Shown here: in pieces, positions 34,270 through 44,765 of the stretch
How the letters are laid out: the number at the start of each line of letters is the position of its first letter
How positions within the stretch are numbered: position 1 is the stretch's first letter
The notes under the pieces: model-generated
Databases searched by the model: none
The model's input: only the letters and a program-made list of their open reading frames with translations
What the model was told of the DNA's origin: nothing
Position numbers and translations under genes: made by a program
Assembly: GCA_043228905.1 (NCBI GenBank)
Contig: JBHGNT010000155.1
Span: forward strand, 1 to 64,000
Length of the DNA stretch: 64,000 bases
Reading direction: 5' to 3'
Source: Azolla caroliniana
Lineage: Eukaryota; Polypodiophyta

Positions 34270-34287
34270 TGGTGAACCCGACGTGAA
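34270..34287 (+). other. Primer binding site of element G (tRNA-Trp)
   Basis: TGGTGAACCCGACGTGAA, three bases after the LTR. From memory of plant tRNA-Trp, whose 3' end is TTCACGTCGGGTTCA plus CCA, this is an 18/18 match. The minus-strand relative has the same site at 44744-44761. Confidence 0.8.
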
Positions 34288-34309
34288 AGAGGCGGCAGAA
34301 GAGCAGAAG

Positions 34310-36420
34310 ATGAAGGGGTCGGATCTTGCGGAGGCCATGGCTTCGGCCGTGGATCGGATATTGAGCGCACGCGAGGGCACCGACGCCCTCGTCAGAGCCA
34401 TTGAGGTGGTCGTCGGTACGATCGGCCGGTTCAGCGGAAAGGATGCTACGAAGTATTTGGCGTCCTACGGGGCAGAAATGCTGATGCGGGACATTCCGGA
34501 AGAGAGGCGTCTTGCCGGTTTCTCTCGAGTGGCGATGCCGAGCATCCATGCGGAGGTGCTCGAGGTACGGGTAGAGAGCCGTACCTGGGAGGAGTTCGAA
34601 GGCCGACTCCTAGAAAAATACGGGCTAGACGACGCGCTCCGGCTTTTGAAACGGGACTTCATGGGATGGGTGGAGTCCCCCGGCAAGGGAAGAAACGCGT
34701 CGGCACTCCTCCGGGAGTTTGAGGAACGCTTTGCGCGCCTTTTGGCGCTTGACCGAACCGTTCTGGATACGAGCCGGGTCCTACTGTTTGTCAAGTCGGT
34801 GGACGAGCGGGACCGGGATCAAGTTGGCTCCTTGCTGGAAACCGAAGACGGACTGACGACCGACTGGGCTGCAGTTAAGAGAGTCTGTGGCCGTTTCGAC
34901 AAACGGCGAGAATGGGCTGACAACGGGGCGGCCGGTGCGGGCTCTGTCACAGCAACGAGGCTTGAACCGGCACCGCAAGGGCGAAGGGCAGAGACCCGGG
35001 AGTGGCTCGAAACCGGGTCGGCTCCGACCGGCATGGTCAATGACTCGTCCGGAGGAGCAGCGCTGGAGGAGTTGACGCGGGCGATAAAGGATCTCCAGAT
35101 CGCCCAGACTCGAAGGGAAGGCGGCGAACTGGCTCGTGACCAACGGCCGGTAGCAGGGAACAGGTGCATGTGGTGCGACGAGGTCGGCCACATTCGGAAG
35201 GACTACGCGATTTCGTAGAGGCGTTGAGGAACCGGATGGTGTACCTGTGGGAAGGCCGGGTGCAGGCCGGCGATACCAGAAGGGCCCTAAACCGAAACGA
35301 CGGGCGAGGAGGTATGAAGAGACTGATGGAAGAGGCAGCGGCCCGACACTACTCGGCGTCGACCGGTATTCGGGTCGGGAGTAGCGAGGCCCGAAAGGAG
35401 AGCAAAGCCGGATCCTGGTCAGCAATGCTGGAAGGCCTCGCCGGCGCACGACTGAGGAAAGATGAAGCGGACCGCGCCGAGAGACGGGTCCGGGAAATAA
35501 CCGGGTGGAGCGACCCGGTCGAGGAGAAGACGGGCTTCGTAGAAGCCGCCTGCCAGAACTACGAGGCCGTGGTAGAAGACAAACGAGTGGGGAAAGCCGG
35601 AGCGGCCGGGCCCTCACAACGATACGAGACCCGATTCGGGCAACGATGGAACGAAGCTGGTGGATCCAGCGCGCAAGATAACCCCAGGAAGGGCGGATAC
35701 CGACTGGGGACGGAAATAGAAAGGGCCATGGACCTGCGAAAGGTCCTAGAAGAACGGATCCTCGACAACAAAGTGGAGCTGTCATTGCGGGAGGTGCTAG
35801 GGATCGCCAAGAAGGAGTTCCACGACTCCATTGTGGACTTGGTAAAGCGGAAGAGGCTGTCGACGGAGACAGAACCAGAAAGACCGGTGGAGGTGCGGAC
35901 GACGCACATCGACGACATGGCGCTGGAAGATGAGTGGGCGGAGAGCCACTATTCGAGGCCACACTGGGCCCGAGCGACCACAGAGACCCCGGTGAAGATC
36001 GGAGATGTTCAGGAACCAGTGGTGGCACTGGTGGACCACGGTTCGGAAATAAACCTGATGTCCATGGACTTGTACAAGAAGGGAAAATGGCCGATCAACA
36101 CCAAGCACGGGTGGAAGATACGGGCGGTGACGCGCGCCACCGAGGAACTGCATGGGGCATGCCCGAACGTGCGAGTCAAGATCGGCGACGTCGAGATTGA
36201 CCAACACTTCTTCGTGCAGGAGACGTCCTCGCACCCGGTCATATTAGGGGAACCATACATCACGGCGGCGCGAATGGAGACCAAGGTGCTGAACAACGGT
36301 TCGGCCTACGCGAGGGTCAAAAGCCAGGACGGGCACCATTCGGTCCAATTTCTGACGGTGCGACCGAACCACGAGCGAAACCGCGAATCCCTCGGTGGCG
36401 AGAACCGAGAGGATTTTTAG
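34310..36420 (+). pseudogene. gag: Gypsy Gag-protease ORF of element G, frameshifted
   Basis: Gag begins at ATG (MKGSDLAEAMASAVDRIL), with a capsid-like region (SYGAEMLMRDIPEERR) and a zinc knuckle CMWCDEVGHIRKDY whose last Cys is Tyr here. A one-base loss at that point (about 35207) ends the first frame at 35218. The second frame carries the rest: WEGRVQAGDTRRAL, then a pepsin-type protease with LVDHGSEINLMSM and PVILGEPYI. The catalytic triplet reads D-H-G rather than the usual D-S/T-G, as it does in the sister copy. Protease is therefore at the end of the Gag ORF, not in Pol. The intact homologue is at 42586-44721. Confidence 0.85.
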
Positions 36421-36554
36421 AGAGGGCTGCCAAGGCGTGGGGCCGAGACAGTCCGGACACTCGGGAAAGACCCCACAGCTGTACGATAGAATCGAAACCG
36501 AAGAAACCTTGTATGATAGGTAGAAAAATTTGCTTCTCCAACAACGGAGGGTGT

Positions 36555-39336
36555 ATGATAGTCGGCATCGTTGGCCGAGAAAAGGCAAGGGCGGAGGAGC
36601 GACTTCGAGCGTGCGGAGTTCTCGGCCCGGACGAGGAAATCAGCGGAGCCGTGGAGGCGGTCTCCTTCGACGACACCTTGGGGATGTTGAGGAAGGTAGC
36701 CGGAGAAGACCTTAACGAAGACCGGACGATACCGGTATGTTCCGAAGAGATGTACGAAGTCATCGCGAACTTCAGTCAGGGGCTCGGGTCGGATCGGACG
36801 GCCCGAGTTAGCACGAAGTACAAGACTGTGGACCGGAAGGTAAGGCCAGTCGCGGCACCCTTACCGGAGGGCAGCGAGTCCTGAATCAGAGGGGTTGCGT
36901 CGGACCCCAGTTTACGAGATCCGTTCTGCATAGGACACACCTTCACCGACGGGACGCTCCGGGAGCTCAAGATCGGTGGGGGCGGATTCCTACTGCCGGC
37001 GGAAGAAGACCGGTTTCGGAGAATGCTCGGAAGGCACGGGAAAGCCTTCGCATTCTCATCGGATGAGATCAGGTGCGTAGACCCGACAATCGTGGAGCCG
37101 ATGGTGATATTCACGGTACCGCATGTGCCGTGGAATCTCAAGCTGATTCCAGTACCGAGAGCTCACATCCCGAAGTTGATGGAGCTATTAAGGCAGAAAG
37201 TCAGTATGGGCATTCTCGAACCGTCGAGTGCCCCATACTCGAACCGATGGTTTACCGTACCGAAGAAAAACGGAACATTGCGCTTCATTCAAGACCTGCA
37301 GCCGGTCAACAGAGTGACCATTCGGAACGCAAGAATCGGACCGACCATAGACGAGTTCGCGGAGGCCTTTGCCGGAAGGTCGATTTATTCGGTCGGTGAT
37401 CTGTACTCAGGGTACGACCAGTTCCAGCTAGCCGTGGAGAGCAGAGACATTACGACGATGCGAACTCCCCTCGGCCTAGTGCGAATGTGTACCCTGCCAA
37501 AAGGAGGGACCAACTCGGTGGCCCACATGGTGAATGCGATGAACAAGGTACTGAGGGATTGCATCCCGGACATCACCATGTCGTTTCTAGACGACATCCC
37601 GATCAAAGGGTGCCCGGTGGAAGAGAAGGATGGGACACTCGGGCCGGACAGATGCCGGCGGTTCGTGGCGACACACATCGACGACTGTGAGAAGGTGCTA
37701 CAAAGGTTAGAGGATGCGAGGCTCACCTTCTCCGGGGAGAAATCGGCCTTCGGGCAATCAGAAATCCTGGTGGTCAGACACTTGTGTGGACCCTATGGCC
37801 GGAAGCCGTCTCCGGCAAAAGTAGAAGCCATCTTCGCAATGAAGACCGACTGTAGCTCGGTTACGGAGGTTCGGAGGTTCCTGGGGGCATGCGCATTCTA
37901 CCACATATGGATCCCGCATTACGCCCACGTTGCGGAACCACTATACGGGTTGCTGAAGAAGGGGCGAAAATTCGAGTGGCGAGACGAGCACACGGAGTCG
38001 GTCCAGAAGCTGAAGGAAGCTCTTGCGGCAGCACTGGCGCTCCGGAAGGCTGTCTACGAGAAGGGTACCCCAGTATACATAACGGTGGATACGAGCCCGA
38101 CCGGGATCGGATGGGTCGTCAACCAAGAAAACGAGGACGGCATTCGGTTCCCGATCCGATTCGGCGCGAAGGTCCTCAGTGAGCGACAACGAGGGTACGC
38201 CCAGGTTAAACGCGAACTCTGGGGTATCATTTCGGCAGTAAAGGTCGACAAAGACTACCTGATCGGGACAGAAGTGATTATCGAGACGGATTGCCTGCCA
38301 ATTCTCGGCATGGTTTCCGGATGCGCGACACCGGACCTGGCGATGCTCAGGTGGATAGCGTACATCAAGTCCCTGGACCCGGAAATACGACACATTTCCG
38401 GAAAGGACAACGCCATGGCCGACATGCTTTCGAGGGCGAGGTTTGATGACGAGGGCGGCATGGTTTCAGAGGACGAAGAAGTCGGCGTGGACTTCTTCGA
38501 GGCGGCGTACGTGACGACCGATGGGACGAGCACTCCGGCACTTAACGGCTTCGACGAGAGCAAGTACGATGGCGAGTGGCTAAAGATCGGTGGGTTTTTG
38601 AGGACAATGATGCCGGATGCGTCATGGACGAGGGACGAGGCCAACCGGATCCGGAAGAAAGCATACCGATTCTTTCTCCGGGACGGATACTTATGGAAGC
38701 ACCCGAAGAAGAAGAACGACGTCCCGCTTCGGGTGATGGCAATAAAGGAAGAACAGGAGGAGCTGCTGACGGCCTACCACGACAGCCCTTGGGCTGGACA
38801 CCGTGGAACGTGGGCCACGTTCGAGAAGATAAAGGGGAAGTACTGGTGGCCGGGACTGTACCGGGACGTGCATCGGTTCGTGACAACTTGCGAGAGCTGT
38901 CAGATGCACTCCATAGCCCAACATCAGGACGAGCTACACCCTACGTACCCTCCGACCATCCACTTCAAATGGATGGTAGATCTGGTGACGATGCCGATGG
39001 GAGTAGGACAGATGCGGTATCTGGTCCTGGCTCAGGAGGATCTGACGAACCAGGTGGAAGGCCGAGCCCTTCAGAACAAAACGACCGCGGCCGTATGTCG
39101 GTTCCTGATCGAGGACGTGATATGCCGGTACGGGTGCGTCGGGAAGATCGTGGCTGATCGCGGTGAGTTGGACGCCGAAGAGGCCGAGGAGCTGTTCGAC
39201 CGGCTAGAAGTCAAGCTCTCGCTTACCACTGCATACAATCCGGAGGCGAATGGGAAGGTGGAGCGTGGACACGGACCGATCGTCAAGGCGTTAGTTCGGG
39301 CATGCGGAGGGCAAGTCGGGAATTGGCCAGGGTTGC
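36555..39336 (+). pseudogene. pol: Gypsy Pol (RT-RH-IN) of element G, one stop, truncated
   Basis: A separate ORF starting at its own ATG (MIVGIVGREK) 134 nt after the Gag-PR stop and in another frame. One TGA at 36882 (CGA in the sister copy) interrupts an N-terminal region. RT follows with KKNGTLRFIQDLQPVN, YSGYDQFQLAV and the catalytic FLDDIPIKG (F/Y-x-D-D), then RNase H (VDTSPTGIGWVV, ETDCLPIL), integrase HHCC (H..H..CESCQMH) and part of the catalytic core (KWMVDLVTMPM, VADRGELD, NPEANGKVERGHG). It is cut at 39336 by the H-family LTR. The FLDDIPIKG type of RT is one I associate with fungal and some non-seed-plant elements (inference). Confidence 0.87.
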
Positions 39337-39792
39337 TGTTAATCGGCTAATTACTAACTACTACCGATACAGAAGAGTGAACGTCGCTACTCAACGTTCT
39401 AACAAGGAATTGTGTTTTACGAACAGAAATATACTATATTAATCGGTAATTACCGTGATCGTTACTTAGTTATAAATTAGGAAGATTGCACTTAACAAAA
39501 TAGACAATAGAAAGAACACAGAATCTGTACATGATATTCCTAACTTAAACTTATATTACTAAATAAACGACCTTTCTTACAATGCCTTCGGTTCCCTTTT
39601 ATAGGTATACCGAAGGTCTTTTCTCATCAAGAACTATTCCTACTTACTATCAAGAATTACAAAATTATCTAACTAACTTAGTTCTCTTCGTTCACTGCTG
39701 AGTCATCGATCCGAACAGTCGATCCGAACCGACTCCGTTTTCGACGCTTTCCCACTTGTTCGGTAAAACTGACTGTCCGGGTCCGGGTAACA
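39337..39792 (-). repeat. 3' LTR of H-family fragment H'
   Basis: 456 bp; minus strand TGTTACCCGG..ATTAACA, with a TATAAAAGGG box at about 39596-39605. Its termini and upstream sequence (CCCACGGACGTGCCAAG) match those of the H LTR at 52153. The five bases left of it are GTTGC. Confidence 0.75.
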
Positions 39793-39836
39793 CTTGGCAC
39801 GTCCGTGGGCCAGGACCTTGTCCAGCGAACCCACGC

Positions 39837-41297
39837 CTATTCCTGTAGCTCTTCATCCGAATCGTTCAGAATATAAAAAATCGAAGGCTCTTCTGGCCTT
39901 GGATGTATTCCATCTATATCTTCCTCTTCCTCTTCATCTTCATCTGCGTCACAGTCGTCATTCGGAGCAGGTTTTGAATGTTGTGATTCGGTTGGCTGCT
40001 CTGGTTCACTTCTTCCGGGAGCTTGAAGACCAGGAGTCTTGCTGGTTCTTTCGGCTTCGATTTTATCCAACTGGACGGAAGTGCCTATATCATTTTTGTC
40101 AAATTCTTGCATAATACGTTGAATTTCTTCTCTGTAAAATGCCGCAATTTCGTCCATATCTTTCATGATATCCTCTTGGATATTGTCAATATCCTTTTGT
40201 GCCATTTTAAAAAAACCTGCACCTTGGACCTGACGGTTATTTTTGTCGGCACGCAATAACTGTAATTCCGCCGCTTGTGCCATCCATAACTTCCATCCTT
40301 GCGCAAGGGATTCGTCGATCATTTTCTTTGCTAGGTTTCGATGTTTCCCTATGATGTGCTGCACTTTGTCCTTAGTGATGCTTGCGTCGAATTGAGCGGC
40401 TTGCAACTCTTTCCGTAAATCTGTAATGGTGGCTCGGTTTTCACTTTCAGCCTGCATTAGTTTGGATTCGACTACATATATCTCCAGCCGCCTTTGTTCC
40501 GATATCTTCCGGATTTCGTTCAGTTGTTGTTCGAATGCCAATTTCTCTTTGCTCCATTCCTCCTGTTGTTCCGTAATTCTTCTGTTGACTTCTTCAAGAC
40601 TCCGCTCTTTTTCTGTCAATTGACTTTCCTGTGACACTATATACCTTTCGAATTCCTCAATTTGTTCGGTATATGTATGACTGGCCGTCTTAGCTTCTTC
40701 CATATTTTTCTGTAATTCTTTTATTAATTGATTTTTTTCTTCGAGAACTTTGTATTGGCCATTCTGAATGGTTTCTATTTGTTTTTCTAATTCTGTAGTT
40801 CGAAATACAGCATTGTTAGCTCTTGTTGTTTCTGCTTGACGTGCTTTCTCAGCGTCCTCCAATTTCTGCTGCCATTCTGACTCCGACGCCATAGGTCGTG
40901 CCTGTGTTTCCCATTTGTTTAGACTTTCTTTTAGTTCTTTATTTTCTGTCTGTATGTTACAAAACTGACGTTTCAGCACCTCCGCCGATGCTGATACACT
41001 TTTGTATCTTTCAGCCATATCACTGGCTGCTTTGCGTGACTTTTCATATTCTCTATGAATTTCAACCAGTGCTTCATGTAATGGTGGCATTTCAATAGCC
41101 TCCCCTCTATTCTGTGCATTTCTTTTCCGGCCGATTTTCTCCATCTTTGCTTTTTCTTGAGGTTCCAACACTCCTCGTAAGGACTTCTGTATCATTATTC
41201 GGTCATGATGTTCTTGAGCCAGCCGTTCTGATACTTCTGTCAATCTTCTAGCCAACCATTCAACCAGTTCGTATGAAGTTCCGAACTGTAAAATGGC
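39837..41297 (-). CDS. Coiled-coil accessory protein of H family, N-terminally truncated
   Basis: About 485 residues of uninterrupted frame ending in TAG 45 nt before the LTR. The N-terminus has been replaced by unrelated RT sequence in another frame. The start is an aromatic stretch (YELVEWLARRL), followed by roughly 250 residues rich in E, K, Q and R with heptad-like spacing (long coiled coil), a conserved block LWMAQAAELQLLRADKNNRQ, a helical region, and a very acidic tail (DEDEEEEEDIDG). AAELQLLRAD and the tail region recur in element H. No enzymatic motif is visible. It lies downstream of integrase in H, so it is probably an element-encoded structural or trafficking protein. Function unknown. 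Confidence 0.7.
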   Translation of the reverse strand, partial: AILQFGTSYELVEWLARRLTEVSERLAQEHHDRIMIQKSLRGVLEPQEKAKMEKIGRKRNAQNRGEAIEMPPLHEALVEIHREYEKSRKAASDMAERYKSVSASAEVLKRQFCNIQTENKELKESLNKWETQARPMASESEWQQKLEDAEKARQAETTRANNAVFRTTELEKQIETIQNGQYKVLEEKNQLIKELQKNMEEAKTASHTYTEQIEEFERYIVSQESQLTEKERSLEEVNRRITEQQEEWSKEKLAFEQQLNEIRKISEQRRLEIYVVESKLMQAESENRATITDLRKELQAAQFDASITKDKVQHIIGKHRNLAKKMIDESLAQGWKLWMAQAAELQLLRADKNNRQVQGAGFFKMAQKDIDNIQEDIMKDMDEIAAFYREEIQRIMQEFDKNDIGTSVQLDKIEAERTSKTPGLQAPGRSEPEQPTESQHSKPAPNDDCDADEDEEEEEDIDGIHPRPEEPSIFYILNDSDEELQE

Positions 41298-42463
41298 AGC
41301 CTCGCATCCTCTAGCCTTTGCAGCACCTTCTCGCAGTCGTCGATGTGCGTCACCACGAATCGCCGGCATCCGTCCGGCCCGATCGTCTCGTCCTTCTCTT
41401 CTACCGGGCATCCCTTGATCGGGATGTCGTCTAGAAACGGCATGGTGATGTCCGGGATGCAGTCCCTCAGCACCTTGTTCATTGCATTCACCATGTGGGC
41501 CACCGAGTTGGTCCCTCCTTGCGGCAGCGTACACATCCGCACTAGGCCGAGGGGAGTTCGCATCGTCGTAATGTCTCTGCTCTCCACGGCTAGCTGGAAC
41601 TGGTCGTACCCTGAGTATAGATCACCGACCGAGTAAATCGACCTTCCGACGAAGGCCTCCGCGAACTCGTCTATGGTCGGTCCGATCCCTGCGTTCCGAA
41701 TGGTCACTCTATTGACCGGCTGCAGGTCCTGAATGAAGCGCAACGATCCGTTTTTCTTTGGTACGGTAAACCATCGGTTTGAATACGGGGCGCTCGACGG
41801 CTCGAGAATGCCCATATCAACTTTCTGCTTCAACAGCTCCATCAACTTCGGGATGTGAGCTCTCGGAACCGGAATTGGCTTGAGATTCCACGGTACATGC
41901 GGTACCGTGAATATCACCATCGGCTCTACGATCGTCGGGTTTACGCACCCGATTTCCTCCGGTGAGAATGCGAAGGCTTTCCCGTGCCTTCCGAGCATTC
42001 TCCGAAACCGGTCTTCCTCCGCCGGCAGTAGGAACCCGCCCCCACCGATCTTCAGCTCGCGGAGCGTCTCGTTGGTGAAGGTGTGTCCTATGCAGGCCGG
42101 ATCTCGTAAGCTGGGGTCCGATGCAACCCCTTTGATTCGGGATTCGCTGCCCTCCGGTAAGGGCGCCGCAATTGGCCTCACCTTCCGGTCCACAGTCTTG
42201 TACTTGGTGCTAACTCGGGCCGTCCGTTCCGACTCGAGCCCTCGACCGAAGTCCGCGATGACTTCGTACATTTCTTCGGAACATACCGGTATCGTCCGGT
42301 CTTCGTTAAGGTCTCCTTCGACTACCTTCCCCAGCATTCCCAAGGTGTCGTCGAAGGAGACTGCCTCCACGGCTCCGTTGATTTCTTCGTCAGGGCCGAG
42401 AACTCCGCACGCTCGAAGTCTCCCCTCCGTCTTTGTTTTCTCTCGGCCGGCGATGCCGACCAT
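41298..42463 (-). CDS. pol: Gypsy Pol N-terminal part (RT) of element F, C-terminally lost
   Basis: Starts at an ATG (MVGIAGREKTKTEGRL) 122 nt downstream of the Gag-PR stop, in a different frame. The frame is open through the spacer domain and RT, including KKNGSLRFIQDLQPVN, YSGYDQFQLAV and FLDDIPIKGCP. It ends at EDARL, where G-family sequence stops. About 20 further codons are read from the joined H' sequence before a stop at 41240. The part equivalent to the TGA of element G is CGA here, so this copy was the better preserved one. Confidence 0.85.
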
Positions 42464-42585
42464 CGTACATGCTCCGCTGTCGGAGAAGCAAAATTTCCTA
42501 CCTATTGTACACGGTTTTATCGTACAGATGTGGGGTTTTCCCGGAGCATCCGGACTGTCGCGGCCCCACGCCTTGGCAGTCCTCT

Positions 42586-44721
42586 CTAAAAATCCTCTCG
42601 GTTTTCGGAACCGAGGGAGTCGCGGTTACGTTCGTGGTTCGGCCGTACCGTCAGAAACTGGACCGAATGGCGCCCGTCTTGGTTTTTGACCCTCGCGTAG
42701 GCCGAACCATTGTCCAGCACCTTGGTCTCCATTCGCGCCGCCGTGATGTACGGCTCTCCCAGTATGACCGGATGCGAAGACGTCTCCTGCACGAAGAAGT
42801 GCTGGTCAATCTCGACGTCGCCGATCTTGACTCGCACATTCGGACAGGCCCCGTGCAGTTCCTCGGTGGCGCGCGTTGCTGCCCTTATTTTCCACCTGTG
42901 CTTGGTGTTGATCGGCCATTTGCCCTTCTTATAGAAGTCCATGGACATCAAATTGATCTCCGATCCGTGGTCCACCAAAGCTATCACCGGTTCCTGGACA
43001 TCGCCGATCTTCACCGGGGTTTCCGTGGTCGCTCGGGCCCAGTGTGGTCTCGAATAGTGGCTTTCCGCCCACTCGTCTCCCAGCGCCATGTCGTCTAGGT
43101 GCATCGTCCGCACTTCCACCGGTCTTTCCGGTTCTGTCTCCGTTGACAGCCTCTTCCGTTTCACCAAGTCCACGATGGAGTCGTGGAACTCCTTCTTGGC
43201 GATTCCCAGCACCTCTCGTAACGACAGCTCCACCTTGCTGTCGAGGATCCGTTCCTCCAGGACCTTTTGTAAGTCCGTGGTCCTTTCTATCTCCGTCCCC
43301 AGACGGTACCCGCCCTTCTGGGGTTTATCTTGCGTACCGGCCCCGCCGGCTTCGTCCCGTCGTGGCCCGGACCGAGTCTCGTATCGTTGTGAGGGCCCGG
43401 TCGTCCCGGTCGTCCCGGGTTTCCCCACCCGCTTCTCTTCTACCAGAGCCTCGTAGTTCTGGCAAGCGGCTTCCACGAAGCCCGTCTTTTCCTCGACCGG
43501 GTCGCTCCACCCGGTCATCTCCCGTACCCGTTTCTCCGCACGGTCCGATTCCTCCCTTTTAAGCCTTGCACCGGCAAGGCCTTCCAGCATCGTCGGCCAG
43601 AATCCGGCTTTGCTTTCCCTTCGGGCCTCACCGCCCCCGACTCGAATGCCGGCCGACGCCGAGTAGTGGACGGTTTCCGCGTGTCGGGCCGCCGCCTCTT
43701 CCATCAACCTTTTCATACCACCTCGCCCGTCGTTTCGGCTCAGGGCCCTCCGGGTGTCGCTGGCATGCACCCGTCCTTCCCACAGGTACACCACCCTGTT
43801 CCTCAGCGCCTCCGCGAAGTCGCCGCAGTCCTTCCGAATGTGGCCGACTTCATCGCACCACATGCACCTGTTTCCTGCCGCCGGCCGTCGGTCACGAGCC
43901 GGTTCGCCACCTTCCCTTCGGGCTTGCGCGATTTGGAGGTCCTTTATCGCCCTCGTCAATTCCTCCAGCGCCGCTCCTCCGGTTGAGCCTCTGACTACGC
44001 GGGTCGAAGCCGAACCGGTTTCCAACCACTCTCGGGTCTCTTCCTTTCGCACCTGTGGCGCTGGTTCGAGCTTCCTTGCTGCGACCGAGCCCGACCCGGT
44101 TGCCCCGTTATCCGCCCATTCTCGCCGTTTGTTGAAACGGCCACAGACTTTCTTGACAGCCGCCCAGTCGGTAGTGAGCCCGTCTTCGGTTTCCAGCAAG
44201 AGGCCCACTTGCTCCCGATCCCGCTCGTCGACCGACTTGACAAACAGCAAGACCCGACTCGTGTCCAGGATGGTTCGGTCGAGCGCCGAAAGGCGCGCAA
44301 AGTTTTCCTCGAACTCCCGGAGGAGTGCCGACGCGTTTCTTCCCTTCCCCGGGGACTCCACCCATTCCATGAACCTTCGCTTCGAAAGCCGGAGCGCGTC
44401 GTCCAGCCCGTATTTCTCTAGGAGCCGACCTTCGAACTCCTCCCAGGTACGGCTCTCCGCCCGCACCTCGAGCACCTCCGCATGGATGCTCGGCATCGCC
44501 ACTCGGGGAAATCCGGCAAGACGCCTTTCTTCCGGAATGTCCCGCATCAGCATCTCTGCACCGTAGGACGCCAAATACTTCGTGGCATCCTTCCCATCGA
44601 ACCGGCCGATCGTGCCGACGACCGCCTCAATGGCTCTGTCGAGGGCACCGGTGCCCTCGCGCGCGTTTACAATCCGATCCACGGCCGAAGCCATGGCCTC
44701 TGCAAGATCCGACCCCCTCAT
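42586..44721 (-). CDS. gag: Gypsy Gag-protease ORF of element F, intact
   Basis: About 711 codons from ATG (MRGSDLAEAMASAVDRIV) to TAG. Capsid-like region with SYGAEMLMRDIPEERR and RTWEEFEGRLLEKYG; zinc knuckle CMWCDEVGHIRKDC complete; GRGGMKRLMEEAA block; then protease with LVDHGSEINLMSM, GDVEIDQHFFVQE and PVILGEPYITAAR. Gag and protease thus share an ORF while RT onward is separate. The active-site triplet is D-H-G. The start was chosen at the first ATG after the primer site. It is a complete reference for the broken copy at 34310. Confidence 0.88.
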   Translation of the reverse strand: MRGSDLAEAMASAVDRIVNAREGTGALDRAIEAVVGTIGRFDGKDATKYLASYGAEMLMRDIPEERRLAGFPRVAMPSIHAEVLEVRAESRTWEEFEGRLLEKYGLDDALRLSKRRFMEWVESPGKGRNASALLREFEENFARLSALDRTILDTSRVLLFVKSVDERDREQVGLLLETEDGLTTDWAAVKKVCGRFNKRREWADNGATGSGSVAARKLEPAPQVRKEETREWLETGSASTRVVRGSTGGAALEELTRAIKDLQIAQARREGGEPARDRRPAAGNRCMWCDEVGHIRKDCGDFAEALRNRVVYLWEGRVHASDTRRALSRNDGRGGMKRLMEEAAARHAETVHYSASAGIRVGGGEARRESKAGFWPTMLEGLAGARLKREESDRAEKRVREMTGWSDPVEEKTGFVEAACQNYEALVEEKRVGKPGTTGTTGPSQRYETRSGPRRDEAGGAGTQDKPQKGGYRLGTEIERTTDLQKVLEERILDSKVELSLREVLGIAKKEFHDSIVDLVKRKRLSTETEPERPVEVRTMHLDDMALGDEWAESHYSRPHWARATTETPVKIGDVQEPVIALVDHGSEINLMSMDFYKKGKWPINTKHRWKIRAATRATEELHGACPNVRVKIGDVEIDQHFFVQETSSHPVILGEPYITAARMETKVLDNGSAYARVKNQDGRHSVQFLTVRPNHERNRDSLGSENREDF

Positions 44722-44743
44722 CTTCTGCTCTTCTGCCGCCTCC

Positions 44744-44761
44744 TTCACGTCGGGTTCACCA
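44744..44761 (-). other. Primer binding site of element F (tRNA-Trp)
   Basis: Plus strand TTCACGTCGGGTTCACCA, i.e. the tRNA-Trp 3' end itself, so the minus-strand RNA carries its complement. Four bases separate it from the LTR. Confidence 0.8.
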
Positions 44762-44765
44762 AAGA

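Larger units (their letters stand above)
33627..39336 (+). mobile_element. Ty3/Gypsy element G, 3'-truncated
   Basis: 5' LTR, tRNA-Trp primer site, a Gag-protease ORF, a separate RT-RNase H-integrase ORF, then abrupt loss of the integrase end where a foreign LTR begins at 39337. No 3' LTR of this family is found on this strand. A second, minus-strand half-copy of the same family lies at 41298-45557. Inserted in element K; the five bases before the LTR are CCCGT and cannot be checked against the lost right side. Confidence 0.85.
39337..41297 (-). mobile_element. 3' end of an H-family Gypsy element (H'), joined to F
   Basis: A minus-strand LTR plus the coiled-coil accessory ORF homologous to that of element H (45.6-52.6 kb). 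At about 41297 it joins directly to the RT of a G-family element in the same orientation, giving a chimera. On the left it interrupts the integrase of element G. Confidence 0.75.

Noticed and set aside
34465-36028. Long antisense frames across the Gypsy gag genes (also at 42.4-44.6 kb)
   Set aside because: GC-rich gag codons leave few stops on the other strand. The antisense products are Ser/Arg/Pro-rich and carry no motif, and the sense strand has Gag and protease domains.
41298-41534. N-terminal part of the H' accessory frame read from upstream
   Set aside because: These codons are an out-of-frame reading of the RT of element F; the true protein has lost its N-terminus at the junction.
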